A DNA stretch of 36,449 nucleotides, from assembly GCA_903842575.1 (NCBI GenBank), contig CAIMMM010000005.1, positions 1-36,449 of the forward strand, read 5' to 3'. The stretch comes from an uncultured Bacteroidota bacterium (lineage in GTDB: Bacteria > Bacteroidota > Bacteroidia > Flavobacteriales > Flavobacteriaceae). The stretch's first letter is position 1. Every line of letters starts with the position of its first letter. Below the pieces are notes generated by a model. The model was given only the letters and a program-made list of their open reading frames with translations, was not told the origin of the DNA and did not search any database. Shown one piece after another: positions 1 to 7,756 of this stretch. A program made the translations under genes and the position numbers.

Positions 1-1338
1 AGCAAAAAAAGGAAAATCCCAAAAATAAAACAGCAAAAAACAAACCAACAAAATCCCCAATGAAGTCAACGTTTTATTGGTAAACGGATATAAATCCATC
101 TTCTTAACCACAAAAAAGAGTTTGATAGTATTGTAAATTATCACCGTAATCAAAGTAGCAAAAGCGGAACCTTCTATGCCGTAAAGCGGTATAAAAATCA
201 TGTTCAACACAATCATCAAGACTACCGTGAAGATGCCAAATAAAAGTACGGTTCTATAGTATTTAGTATTCACAATAATAGAATTATTATTGCCCAACAT
301 TACATCATAAAATTTTGACAAGCCAATCATAAATACAACTAGCATTCCTCCACTATAATCTTTCGGAATCAGATGGTATATTTCTTTAATGTTAACGAAT
401 ATCAATACCATAATAAACCCACCTATTACCTGCAGGTTGATCGCACTTTTTTTATACAAATCATTCAACTCATCGTGTTTGTTTTCTACCATAAGTTTGG
501 CAGTTATAGGTGCAATAATCTGTGTCATGGCGCGGCTAGGAACAGCAATCACTGTGGCAATGAATATCGCAACAGCATACAAGGCATTTTGACCGATATC
601 TTTGTATTGGGGTATCATTACTTTATCAAAATCGACAAGCATTACAGCAACACCACCAGATACAATAATAAAAAAAGAATACTGAATAATTTCTTTGATA
701 TTTTTGGGAACGACTAAACGCAATACGGGCATTTTTACTGAAATAGCATACAGCTTCATTCCGATTAACTGTGCCAAATAAGCCAACGCTACACTATACA
801 CAAAAGTAGCTTTAGAAATCCAATCGAAATGAACCGCTATCAGCAAAACCATGACGATTAAACGAACCAAAACTTCACTGATAAAATTCCCCATTACCGA
901 TTTCATATGCACTTTTGCCCAAGCATAAAAAACTTCAAAATAAGCCATAAACAAACCGATGACCGGAATCAGCCAGAAGAAAGGTTTCAGCGTTGAATTT
1001 TCTTCTATCCAACTGTGCGAAATGGAGTCATAGAAAAAATAGAATCCCAATCCTAGCGGAATTATTAATGCCAAAGGGAGCATCAACATGAAGGTTAGAA
1101 ATTCATCCCGTTCTTTTTGACTTTTATAATAAGAGAAAAATCGGATTAAGGTGTTCTGAGCACCAAAAGCCATCAAAGGCATCATAATATTAGCCCCCGA
1201 AAGTACTGTTGCTAAAATACCGTAATGCATTTTTCCTAAAAAGTTGGTGTACAAAAACAAGGCATTAATAGCGCCAATCCCAAACCCAAGGAAAGTAATA
1301 ATGGTATTTTTAATGGATTGGCTTTGAACGATTCCCAT
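1..1338 (-). CDS. Polysaccharide/O-antigen flippase (Wzx-like), 3' end cut by window edge
   Basis: A reading frame opens with ATG at 1338 and stays open for 446 codons to base 1, so the C-terminus lies outside the window. The translation starts MGIVQSQSIKNTIITFLGFG and is almost entirely hydrophobic helices separated by short charged loops. It looks like a 12-14 helix protein of the MOP/MATE superfamily (Polysacc_synt type), which flips undecaprenyl-linked glycans across the inner membrane. The recognisable pattern is the conserved N-terminal helix followed by a Phe/Tyr-rich second half and loops such as FVVKKMDLYPF. The start lies 8 bases after the stop of the GT4 gene, consistent with one operon with the GT4 and YfhO genes. 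Family assignment is from overall character and context. The lipid-linked substrate cannot be named. Confidence 0.82.
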   Translation of the reverse strand, partial: MGIVQSQSIKNTIITFLGFGIGAINALFLYTNFLGKMHYGILATVLSGANIMMPLMAFGAQNTLIRFFSYYKSQKERDEFLTFMLMLPLALIIPLGLGFYFFYDSISHSWIEENSTLKPFFWLIPVIGLFMAYFEVFYAWAKVHMKSVMGNFISEVLVRLIVMVLLIAVHFDWISKATFVYSVALAYLAQLIGMKLYAISVKMPVLRLVVPKNIKEIIQYSFFIIVSGGVAVMLVDFDKVMIPQYKDIGQNALYAVAIFIATVIAVPSRAMTQIIAPITAKLMVENKHDELNDLYKKSAINLQVIGGFIMVLIFVNIKEIYHLIPKDYSGGMLVVFMIGLSKFYDVMLGNNNSIIVNTKYYRTVLLFGIFTVVLMIVLNMIFIPLYGIEGSAFATLITVIIYNTIKLFFVVKKMDLYPFTNKTLTSLGILLVCFLLFYFWDFPFFA

Positions 1339-1346
1339 GTTTTGAA

Positions 1347-2642
1347 TTACGAATTAAGAATTATGAGTTTAGATAACTGCTCTGTCAAATTCTTTCTAGA
1401 ATACTGTTGCAAACCAATGGCATGAACTTTCAAATTTTGGTTTTTGTATTGATTGTAATACTCCAAAAGTAAGGCTTTCAAACGTTTCTTTTCATCATAC
1501 ATAAAGAAAACTCCCGTGTTGGTTGAAGTAATGATTTCGGCAAAATCGGAATCTTCTGGACCAATGGCAATAATGGGCCTTTCGGAAACCAAATATTCGA
1601 ACAATTTTCCCGGAATAATACTTTTAGTTTCCTCCGAATTGATTTCAATTAAAAGTAAAACCTGAGATTTTCTTTGATGTTCCACTGCTTCTTGATGCGA
1701 AACATAGCCTAAATTTAGAACATAATTTTGCAATTTGAATTCCGAAATAGCATCCAAAACTTCTTGACTAATGGCGCCAATTAATTTCAATTGGAAATCG
1801 GTTTTGAAATCTGGATTTTCTTTTACCAATTCCTTCAACGCTTTCCATAGTATTCTTGGGTTTCTTTCCGATAAAAACGAACCGATATGCGCCAAAGTAA
1901 ATTTTTCATCGAGTGATTTTTTGGCTCCTTCCTCAACATCATACCCATTAGTAATCACTTCAATGGGTTTGGAAGTTATCGCTTGAAATTCGCTTTTGGT
2001 GGTTTTACTGGTGACGATTATTGTATCGGCAGCATTTAAAACCTGACGCTCTAGTTGCTTGTGTTTCTTCTCGGCATACGCCGATAATTTCAATGCTTTT
2101 TGATAGCCAATGGTTGTCCATGGATCCCTAAAATCGGCCAGCCATTTTATATCTAAATCTTGTTTTAATTGCAATCCAATCAAATGCAGACTATGTGGCG
2201 GACCTGAAGTGACAATAGTATCAATATTATTCTCTTGAATATATTTTTTTAAGTATTTCACGGAAGGTTTTACCCAAAGAAAACGGGCATCGGGAATAAA
2301 AATATTGCCGCGAATCCAAAGCAAAATTTTCTCCAAAAAAGATTGTTTTCTTTGATGGGGAATGATTCCAGAACTGATTTTTTTGGTATTCTTTTTGGAG
2401 AAAAAAGAGGCTAATTGATAGGGTTCAAAAATTTTGCTTTTAAGGATTATTGCTTTCTCAGAAACTTCGCTTTCCAAAGCAGCATCCATAATAGGATACG
2501 TTGGATTTTCTGGAATATAAACTATCGGCTGAATATTGAAATCGGGTAAATACTTGACAAACTTTAACCATCGTTGCACACCTGGACCTCCAGCTGGCGG
2601 CCAATAGTAGGTGATGATTAATAGTTTTTTTGGTTCAGCCAT
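1347..2642 (-). CDS. Glycosyltransferase family 4 protein
   Basis: A 431-residue cytoplasmic glycosyltransferase with the GT-B fold. The N-terminal Rossmann half opens with the strand KKLLIITYYWPPAGGPGVQR, typical of GT4 enzymes that loop around an acceptor. TIVTSGPPHSLHLIG follows near residue 140. The C-terminal donor-binding half contains FTLAHIGSF near residue 248 and the E-x7-E-like segment IPGKLFEYLVSERPIIAIG near residue 345. Such enzymes move a sugar from a nucleotide-sugar donor to a growing glycan. The ATG directly follows the TAA of the YfhO gene with no gap, which suggests translational coupling, and the flippase follows after 8 bases. The donor and acceptor sugars cannot be told from sequence. 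Confidence 0.88.
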   Translation of the reverse strand: MAEPKKLLIITYYWPPAGGPGVQRWLKFVKYLPDFNIQPIVYIPENPTYPIMDAALESEVSEKAIILKSKIFEPYQLASFFSKKNTKKISSGIIPHQRKQSFLEKILLWIRGNIFIPDARFLWVKPSVKYLKKYIQENNIDTIVTSGPPHSLHLIGLQLKQDLDIKWLADFRDPWTTIGYQKALKLSAYAEKKHKQLERQVLNAADTIIVTSKTTKSEFQAITSKPIEVITNGYDVEEGAKKSLDEKFTLAHIGSFLSERNPRILWKALKELVKENPDFKTDFQLKLIGAISQEVLDAISEFKLQNYVLNLGYVSHQEAVEHQRKSQVLLLIEINSEETKSIIPGKLFEYLVSERPIIAIGPEDSDFAEIITSTNTGVFFMYDEKKRLKALLLEYYNQYKNQNLKVHAIGLQQYSRKNLTEQLSKLIILNS

Positions 2643-5159
2643 TTAAACTTCTTTCTTTTTCTTCTGTTCTATATAAACACCGCCAATAATCAACAGCAAC
2701 ATTCCAATGGAACTAAACAACGCAATCGTACTTCCCGTTTTCACCACTTGCGGCTCAAACTTGAATTCAATCTTATGATTTCCTTTTGGAATATCCATTC
2801 CACGTAAAGTATAATCAACTTTGTAAATTTGAACAACTTTACCATCTATTGTAGCATTCCAACCATCTTTGTAATAGATTTCAGAGAAGACTGCAAAGCT
2901 GTCATTGTTGTTGTTAGAAGTATAAATCAAATGATTTGGTTTGTATTCATCCAATTTGATTGTTGCTAAACTATCTCGAATAAATTTATTTTTAAATCCT
3001 CTAGATGCAACCGAATATGACCCTTTAGAATCAGACGGGCCTAAAAGAGCCACATCTTTAGTTTCAATTTTTCCTAACTCTTTAATCTCTTCATCCGCAT
3101 TGGCAACCGTTTTCAATTCAGATACAAACCAAGCATTCCCATTGTGGAAAGGATTGGTAATGGGGATATCGCCATTCTTAGTTCCAACAATCAAATATTT
3201 TATGTTGAAAGCATTAATAATCGGAATGCTTTTATTGATATAAAGTGTTTTTGTATCTATCATACTTCCTAAATCGGCAACGCTTTTTTCAATTAAATTA
3301 TTGAATACTTCTTCAAATCGTCTTGGCTTAACGGCGCTGTAGCCGCCGATTGATTTGTGAAAATATGAGGATCTCGAATTATTAATTCCTCCATCCAATT
3401 CATATACTCTAAAGTTGGTTTCATCCGCTAGTATCAATGAATCTGCTGAAGTTGGCACAAAAGGGACATCTACCTCTTGAGCACTTCTGAATTGTTCCCC
3501 ATCATTACTCACGTAATTTTTATCAATAAAGAATAAATCGCCAACCATAAAAACGCCGATAATAATTACAGCTGTTTGCTGAGCTAATTTCTCTTTGACA
3601 TACATATAGAGTGCTCCAAAAGTAACTACCATTAAAAACCCAGAACGCAATAAATCAGCATTATATAAATCTTTTCTATCTTCTCTCAATGCCTCAATAA
3701 AACTGGTCCCAAAAGATTTATCAGGGTGTTGTTTCAACATATCTAAAATCTGACTATCCACTCCACCAACAAAATTGAACATACTTTTACCCACAAACAG
3801 TAGGACAATAATTCCTAAAGTCGTAGCCGCTGTTTTCCAGAGACTGTCCCATTGTTTATCCTTATCGGTAAAGAACGATTGTAATCCCATAATAGCCAAT
3901 ACGGGAATACACAATTCCAATAAAACTTGAATAGAAGAAACCGCTCTAAACTTGTCATAAATAGGAACATAATCAATAAAGAAATCCGTTAAGAACGCTA
4001 AATTTTTACCCCAAGAAAGCAACAAGGAAAAAATGGCTCCGGCAAGGAAAGCATATTTTATTTTGCGTTTGTCATGGTACAACGCCAATACAAAAAGGAA
4101 GAAAATTATAGCCCCAATATATGCTGGCGCAGCTACTTGGGGTTGATCTCCCCAATAGGTAACGGCATAATTATCAGTAAATTGCTTTGCTTCATCTGCC
4201 GTCGCACCATAATTAAGCATGAAATTATAGACATGAGAATCCTCGGTAAGCTTTTGATTATTCCCTCCACCAAAAAGGCGTGGGGAAAATAAATTTAAAC
4301 TCTCGGTTATGCCATAACTATAATCCGTAATATAACCCCTATCCATTGCAATGTTGGCTTCTTTTTTGGAACCATCAGGGTTTAAAGTCAATTCGCTTTT
4401 TCCGCGGGTACTGAAATCTGCATATTCTTTGGTTGCCAATATACTCGTGGCATTGGCTCCAAGTGCTAAGATTAAAGCAATAGCAAAAGTTCCTATAATT
4501 TTAGGTAAAGTCTGGAGCTCCTTTTCTATTAAAAGGCGGTATAAAAAATAAAAACTCATCACTATCAAAAGCAAAAGCAAATAATAAGTCATTTGAAAGT
4601 GATTGGCATTAATTTCTAAAGCTACGGCCACCATCGTCAGAATACCACCATATAAGTATCGTTTCCTGAAAACCAAAATAAATCCAGCAATTACCAAGGG
4701 CATATAAGCAATAGCATGGGCTTTGGCATTATGTCCAACACCAATAATTACGATTAAATAGGTAGAAAGCCCAAAAGCCAATGCACCAAAAAATGCTTTA
4801 AGTGGATCAATGCGCAAGACCAATAATAAACCATAAAATCCTAAAAAGTAAAGGAATAAATAATCGGCTGGTCTTGGTAAAAAACGCAATAATTCATCAA
4901 ACATCCCTATAAAATCATTTGGGTATTTTGCTCCCGATTGATAGGTTGGCATACCGCCAAAAGAGGAATTGGTCCAATAAGGTTCGCTATGATATTCGGC
5001 ACGAAAATCATTTTGTTCCTTTGCCATACCTGTGTAATTTACAATATCATGCTGGTAAATTTTTTTACCTTGCAAAATGGGATAGAAATACACTAAAGAA
5101 ATAAGGACAAAACCAATAAGGGCCAAAAGATGGGGATAAAATTTCTGAATTTGCTTCAT
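2643..5159 (-). CDS. YfhO family membrane protein
   Basis: An 838-residue polytopic membrane protein. A first hydrophobic helix covers about residues 12-30, and a loop with the motif YQHDIVNYTGMAKEQ precedes roughly a dozen further helices up to about residue 560. A large soluble extracytoplasmic domain follows. A last helix lies near residues 808-828 and the protein ends in a Lys-rich tail. This layout matches the YfhO family, GT-C-like proteins linked in Firmicutes to glycosylation of envelope polymers. In Bacteroidota the substrate is not known to me. It lies between a DUF4834-type gene upstream (56 bases) and a GT4 gene that starts immediately after its stop, so it is likely co-transcribed with glycan assembly genes. 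The family call is firm; the biochemical role is inferred. Confidence 0.87.
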   Translation of the reverse strand: MKQIQKFYPHLLALIGFVLISLVYFYPILQGKKIYQHDIVNYTGMAKEQNDFRAEYHSEPYWTNSSFGGMPTYQSGAKYPNDFIGMFDELLRFLPRPADYLFLYFLGFYGLLLVLRIDPLKAFFGALAFGLSTYLIVIIGVGHNAKAHAIAYMPLVIAGFILVFRKRYLYGGILTMVAVALEINANHFQMTYYLLLLLIVMSFYFLYRLLIEKELQTLPKIIGTFAIALILALGANATSILATKEYADFSTRGKSELTLNPDGSKKEANIAMDRGYITDYSYGITESLNLFSPRLFGGGNNQKLTEDSHVYNFMLNYGATADEAKQFTDNYAVTYWGDQPQVAAPAYIGAIIFFLFVLALYHDKRKIKYAFLAGAIFSLLLSWGKNLAFLTDFFIDYVPIYDKFRAVSSIQVLLELCIPVLAIMGLQSFFTDKDKQWDSLWKTAATTLGIIVLLFVGKSMFNFVGGVDSQILDMLKQHPDKSFGTSFIEALREDRKDLYNADLLRSGFLMVVTFGALYMYVKEKLAQQTAVIIIGVFMVGDLFFIDKNYVSNDGEQFRSAQEVDVPFVPTSADSLILADETNFRVYELDGGINNSRSSYFHKSIGGYSAVKPRRFEEVFNNLIEKSVADLGSMIDTKTLYINKSIPIINAFNIKYLIVGTKNGDIPITNPFHNGNAWFVSELKTVANADEEIKELGKIETKDVALLGPSDSKGSYSVASRGFKNKFIRDSLATIKLDEYKPNHLIYTSNNNNDSFAVFSEIYYKDGWNATIDGKVVQIYKVDYTLRGMDIPKGNHKIEFKFEPQVVKTGSTIALFSSIGMLLLIIGGVYIEQKKKKEV

Positions 5160-5215
5160 TTAATTTGGTTGATGGTTTATTGTTCAAAACTGAACACTAA
5201 TTGCTGAATACTAAA

Positions 5216-5461
5216 TTACTCTATTTCTTCAAAATCAACATAATCCCCTACTTTTTTCTTTTCTTTAGGTTTGTCTGAAGTAGAAGTTGTATTTTGATTA
5301 TTGGTATTTTGCTGTTGCTGTTGAAATTGTTGCGATGCTTTTTCTACCACTTTTTTGGCTAAAACGGGTAAAAACAAACGCGCCAAAAATTTAATGATAT
5401 AATAAAAAGCAAAAAAATACAATAAAACTTTAAAGAATCCTGTGAATGATGCGGTTTCCAT
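5216..5461 (-). CDS. DUF4834-type small membrane protein
   Basis: An 81-residue protein with one N-terminal hydrophobic segment (about residues 8-33, LLYFFAFYYIIKFLARLFLP). It is followed by KKVVEKASQQFQQQQQ, a Gln/Asn/Thr-rich stretch and an acidic end (VGDYVDFEEIE). This looks like the DUF4834 family, small proteins widespread in flavobacteria with no assigned function. It is the first gene of the leftward group that continues with the YfhO, GT4 and flippase genes. A TATTTTTG promoter box lies on the same strand at 5479-5486. The low-complexity middle suggests a flexible cytoplasmic tail. The family name is recalled, not searched. Confidence 0.75.
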   Translation of the reverse strand: METASFTGFFKVLLYFFAFYYIIKFLARLFLPVLAKKVVEKASQQFQQQQQNTNNQNTTSTSDKPKEKKKVGDYVDFEEIE

Positions 5462-5478
5462 ATTAAAATAATTTTTGT

Positions 5479-5486
5479 CAAAAATA
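5479..5486 (-). promoter_or_regulatory. Candidate -7 promoter box (TAnnTTTG) for the DUF4834-YfhO-GT4-flippase operon
   Basis: On the minus strand the sequence reads TATTTTTG, a full match to the Bacteroidota -7 consensus TAnnTTTG, about 18 bases before the ATG at 5461. A TTG that could serve as the -33 element lies 15 bases upstream, slightly closer than usual. The placement fits transcription of the leftward operon. Confidence 0.45.
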
Positions 5487-5542
5487 CTAAATTCTATGAA
5501 TCAAAATTAGGTTTGACTTCTTAAATAAATAATAAAATACAC

Positions 5543-5550
5543 TACTTTTG
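5543..5550 (+). promoter_or_regulatory. Candidate -7 promoter box for the outer-membrane transporter gene
   Basis: TACTTTTG matches TAnnTTTG exactly. A TTG at 5513-5515 is 27 bases upstream, longer than the usual spacing, so the -33 element is uncertain. Transcription would begin a few bases after 5550. This argues against a TTG start at 5548, which overlaps the box, and for the ATG at 5587. Confidence 0.5.
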
Positions 5551-5586
5551 GAAGACAATTTTTCAACGCTAAAAAAGCTATCCTTC

Positions 5587-6570
5587 ATGCTACAACTAAA
5601 ATCGATACTTATTGTAGGTTTCTTAATGGTTTCTTCAATACAATATGCACAATATACCGATGTGATCAATTCCAATAGACCTGGCGAATCCATGTCGGCT
5701 TTTTCAGTAGGAAAAACTGTTTTTCAAGCAGAAGCAGGAATGAATGGGTTACAAGAAAGAGATAATTTACTTAATCAGGAAGCCAAAGGCATTAGTACCG
5801 ATCTTAGTTTACGCTATGGCGCCTTTTTCGATCAATTTGAAATGATCCTTGATTTACAATATCAATACGATTGGTATAAATCTCCAACAGTTCAAGACAC
5901 TCGTGGTGGATTAAAACAAACTATCATTGGTGCTAAATATCTGGTTTATGATCCATTTAAAAATGCGGGAGATGACAAACCTGACTTATACAGTTGGAAA
6001 GCCAATCATAGCGCCAAATTTAGTTTTAAAGATTTAATTCCAGCAGTTGCTGTTTATGCAGGAGTAAATATTCAAATTGGAAATAATCCATTCGCCTTCC
6101 CCGGAGATAAAAAAATTAGCCCCAAAGCTATGTTGATTACTCAAAATCATTTTGGTACAAAATGGGTTTTTGTCAACAATTTCATTATAGATAAAATTAT
6201 GACGGATTATCCAAGTTTGGGATTAGTTACTACTCTAACAAGAGGTTTCAATGTACGTTGGTCTGGCTTTTTAGAAGCGCAATCTTTTAAAAGTGATTAC
6301 TATTCCGATACTTTTTTAAGAATTGGCGCTGCATTTTTAATTAGAGAAAACATACAAATTGACGCCTCCATTAGTAAAAACATAAAAGACTCTCCAGAAA
6401 TAGCACTAGGAGGTATAGGTATTTCATGGCGATTTGACCAAAACTATGAAAGATCTTTACTTAGAGATACGCATGCTTTAGACGCTAAAAAAAGTAAAGA
6501 TAAAAAAGCCAAAAAATCTAAAAAAGGCAATAAACGCAAAGATGAAATAGAATTAGAAAAAACAAAATAA
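5587..6570 (+). CDS. Outer-membrane transporter-like beta-barrel protein (phenol MetA-pathway type)
   Basis: From ATG 5587 this is a 327-residue exported protein with a clean signal peptide (MLQLKSILIVGFLMVSSIQY, cleavage probably just after). I prefer this start because a TTG at 5548 would add 13 residues before the signal peptide and lies on a promoter box. The mature part opens with a short motif around NSNRPGESMSAFSVGK and continues with alternating hydrophobic strands, as in the transporter-like family named for phenol meta-pathway proteins; it is probably an outer-membrane beta-barrel. The substrate is unknown. The last ~28 residues form an unusual run of Lys with Ser/Ala/Gly (DAKKSKDKKAKKSKK and onward). 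A GNAT-like gene follows after 4 bases, so the two are probably one operon. Confidence 0.78.
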   Translation: MLQLKSILIVGFLMVSSIQYAQYTDVINSNRPGESMSAFSVGKTVFQAEAGMNGLQERDNLLNQEAKGISTDLSLRYGAFFDQFEMILDLQYQYDWYKSPTVQDTRGGLKQTIIGAKYLVYDPFKNAGDDKPDLYSWKANHSAKFSFKDLIPAVAVYAGVNIQIGNNPFAFPGDKKISPKAMLITQNHFGTKWVFVNNFIIDKIMTDYPSLGLVTTLTRGFNVRWSGFLEAQSFKSDYYSDTFLRIGAAFLIRENIQIDASISKNIKDSPEIALGGIGISWRFDQNYERSLLRDTHALDAKKSKDKKAKKSKKGNKRKDEIELEKTK

Positions 6571-6574
6571 CATA

Positions 6575-7693
6575 ATGATTACAATTGTTGAAGCAAATAC
6601 CAAAAAATTACTTTTAGATTTTGTGAAATTCCCTTTTTCATTATACAAAAACAATCCCTATTGGGTTCCGCCTTTAATAAACGAGGAGTTAGAAACGTTT
6701 AACAAAACCAAAAATCCAGCTTTTAAAACAGCCGAGGCCACCTTCTTTTTGGCCTATAAAAACAAAGAGGTCGTTGGTCGAATTGCTGCTATAATCAACT
6801 GGAATGAAGTCAATGACCAACAAAAAAGAAAAGTTCGTTTTGGGTGGTGGGATGTCATTAATGACCTTGAAGTTACCGAAGCGCTCCTAGAAAAGGTATA
6901 TGAATATGGCAGAGCAAACGAGCTAGAATATGTAGAAGGTCCAATGGGGTTTTCAAATTTAGATAAAGTGGGCGTTTTGACAGAAGGTTTTGACCAAATG
7001 GGAACGATGATCACTTGGTATAACCATTCTTATTATAAAGATCATTTAGAGCAATTGGGTTTTAGTAAAGAGAAAGAATATCTCGAAAATAAATTCCCTT
7101 TTTCCAATGTAACAACCGAATTCTTTGAAAAAGTGGTGCCGCTAATTAAGAAAAGATACCAACTTAGTGCGCTAAATTTCACAAAAAATAAAGATATTTT
7201 CCCCTATGTTGACAAAATGTTTGATTTGTTCAATAATTCCTATGCCGAACTTTCGTCTTTTGTAGCCATTACTGACATTCAAAAGGATTATTTTAAAAAG
7301 AAATACATCAGTTTTATCAATCCCGAATACATAAAATTTGTGATAGATAAAGACGATAATATTGTGGCGTTTAGCATTGTGATGCCCAGTTTTTCGGAAG
7401 CTTTACAAAAAGCAAATGGCAGACTTTTCCCCTTTGGATTTTACCATTTGTTACAAGCAAAAAAGCAGAGTAAAGATGTTGTTTTTTACCTTATCGGAGT
7501 TGCTCCGGAATACCAAAGTAAAGGTGTAACGGCAATAATTTTTGACGAATACTATAAAACTTTTTCAAAAAAAGGAATTGTAAATTGCATCCGAACACCC
7601 GAATTGGAGGAGAATCACGCCATCCACAATATGTGGAAAAACTTCAATCCAACCATTCACTGCCGAAGAAGAACTTACAGAAAAGCACTGTAA
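6575..7693 (+). CDS. GNAT-like N-acyltransferase family protein
   Basis: A 372-residue cytoplasmic protein. The N-terminal region contains FPFSLYKNNPYWVPPLINEE (residues ~19-38), typical of a large GNAT-related family common in Bacteroidota, then FFLAYKNKEVVGRIAAIIN. The C-terminal half carries an acetyl-CoA-binding signature, FYLIGVAPEYQSKGV (about residues 308-322), where Q-x-x-G fits GNAT motif A. This suggests acyl-CoA-dependent transfer to an amine or similar acceptor. The acceptor is unknown. It is longer than single-domain GNAT enzymes, so an extra N-terminal module is likely. It follows the transporter gene by 4 bases and is ended by the strong hairpin at 7709-7730. Confidence 0.72.
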   Translation: MITIVEANTKKLLLDFVKFPFSLYKNNPYWVPPLINEELETFNKTKNPAFKTAEATFFLAYKNKEVVGRIAAIINWNEVNDQQKRKVRFGWWDVINDLEVTEALLEKVYEYGRANELEYVEGPMGFSNLDKVGVLTEGFDQMGTMITWYNHSYYKDHLEQLGFSKEKEYLENKFPFSNVTTEFFEKVVPLIKKRYQLSALNFTKNKDIFPYVDKMFDLFNNSYAELSSFVAITDIQKDYFKKKYISFINPEYIKFVIDKDDNIVAFSIVMPSFSEALQKANGRLFPFGFYHLLQAKKQSKDVVFYLIGVAPEYQSKGVTAIIFDEYYKTFSKKGIVNCIRTPELEENHAIHNMWKNFNPTIHCRRRTYRKAL

Positions 7694-7708
7694 TTTAATT
7701 TTAAAAAA

Positions 7709-7738
7709 AACATCCGCAATTGCGGATGTTTTTTTTTT
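7709..7738. terminator. Bidirectional rho-independent terminator
   Basis: A perfect palindrome CATCCGCAATTGCGGATG (7711-7728), extended by flanking A/T pairs, is preceded by a run of A and followed by a run of T. This gives a usable hairpin plus U-tract on either strand. It sits between the convergent GNAT-like gene and the serine palmitoyltransferase gene and can end both. Confidence 0.9.
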
Positions 7739-7756
7739 ATAATCTAATGAGTTTAC

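Noticed and set aside
373..717. Plus-strand frames of 67-114 residues within 373-717
   Set aside because: They overlap the flippase on the opposite strand and have low-complexity composition. The flippase frame is continuous and coherent.
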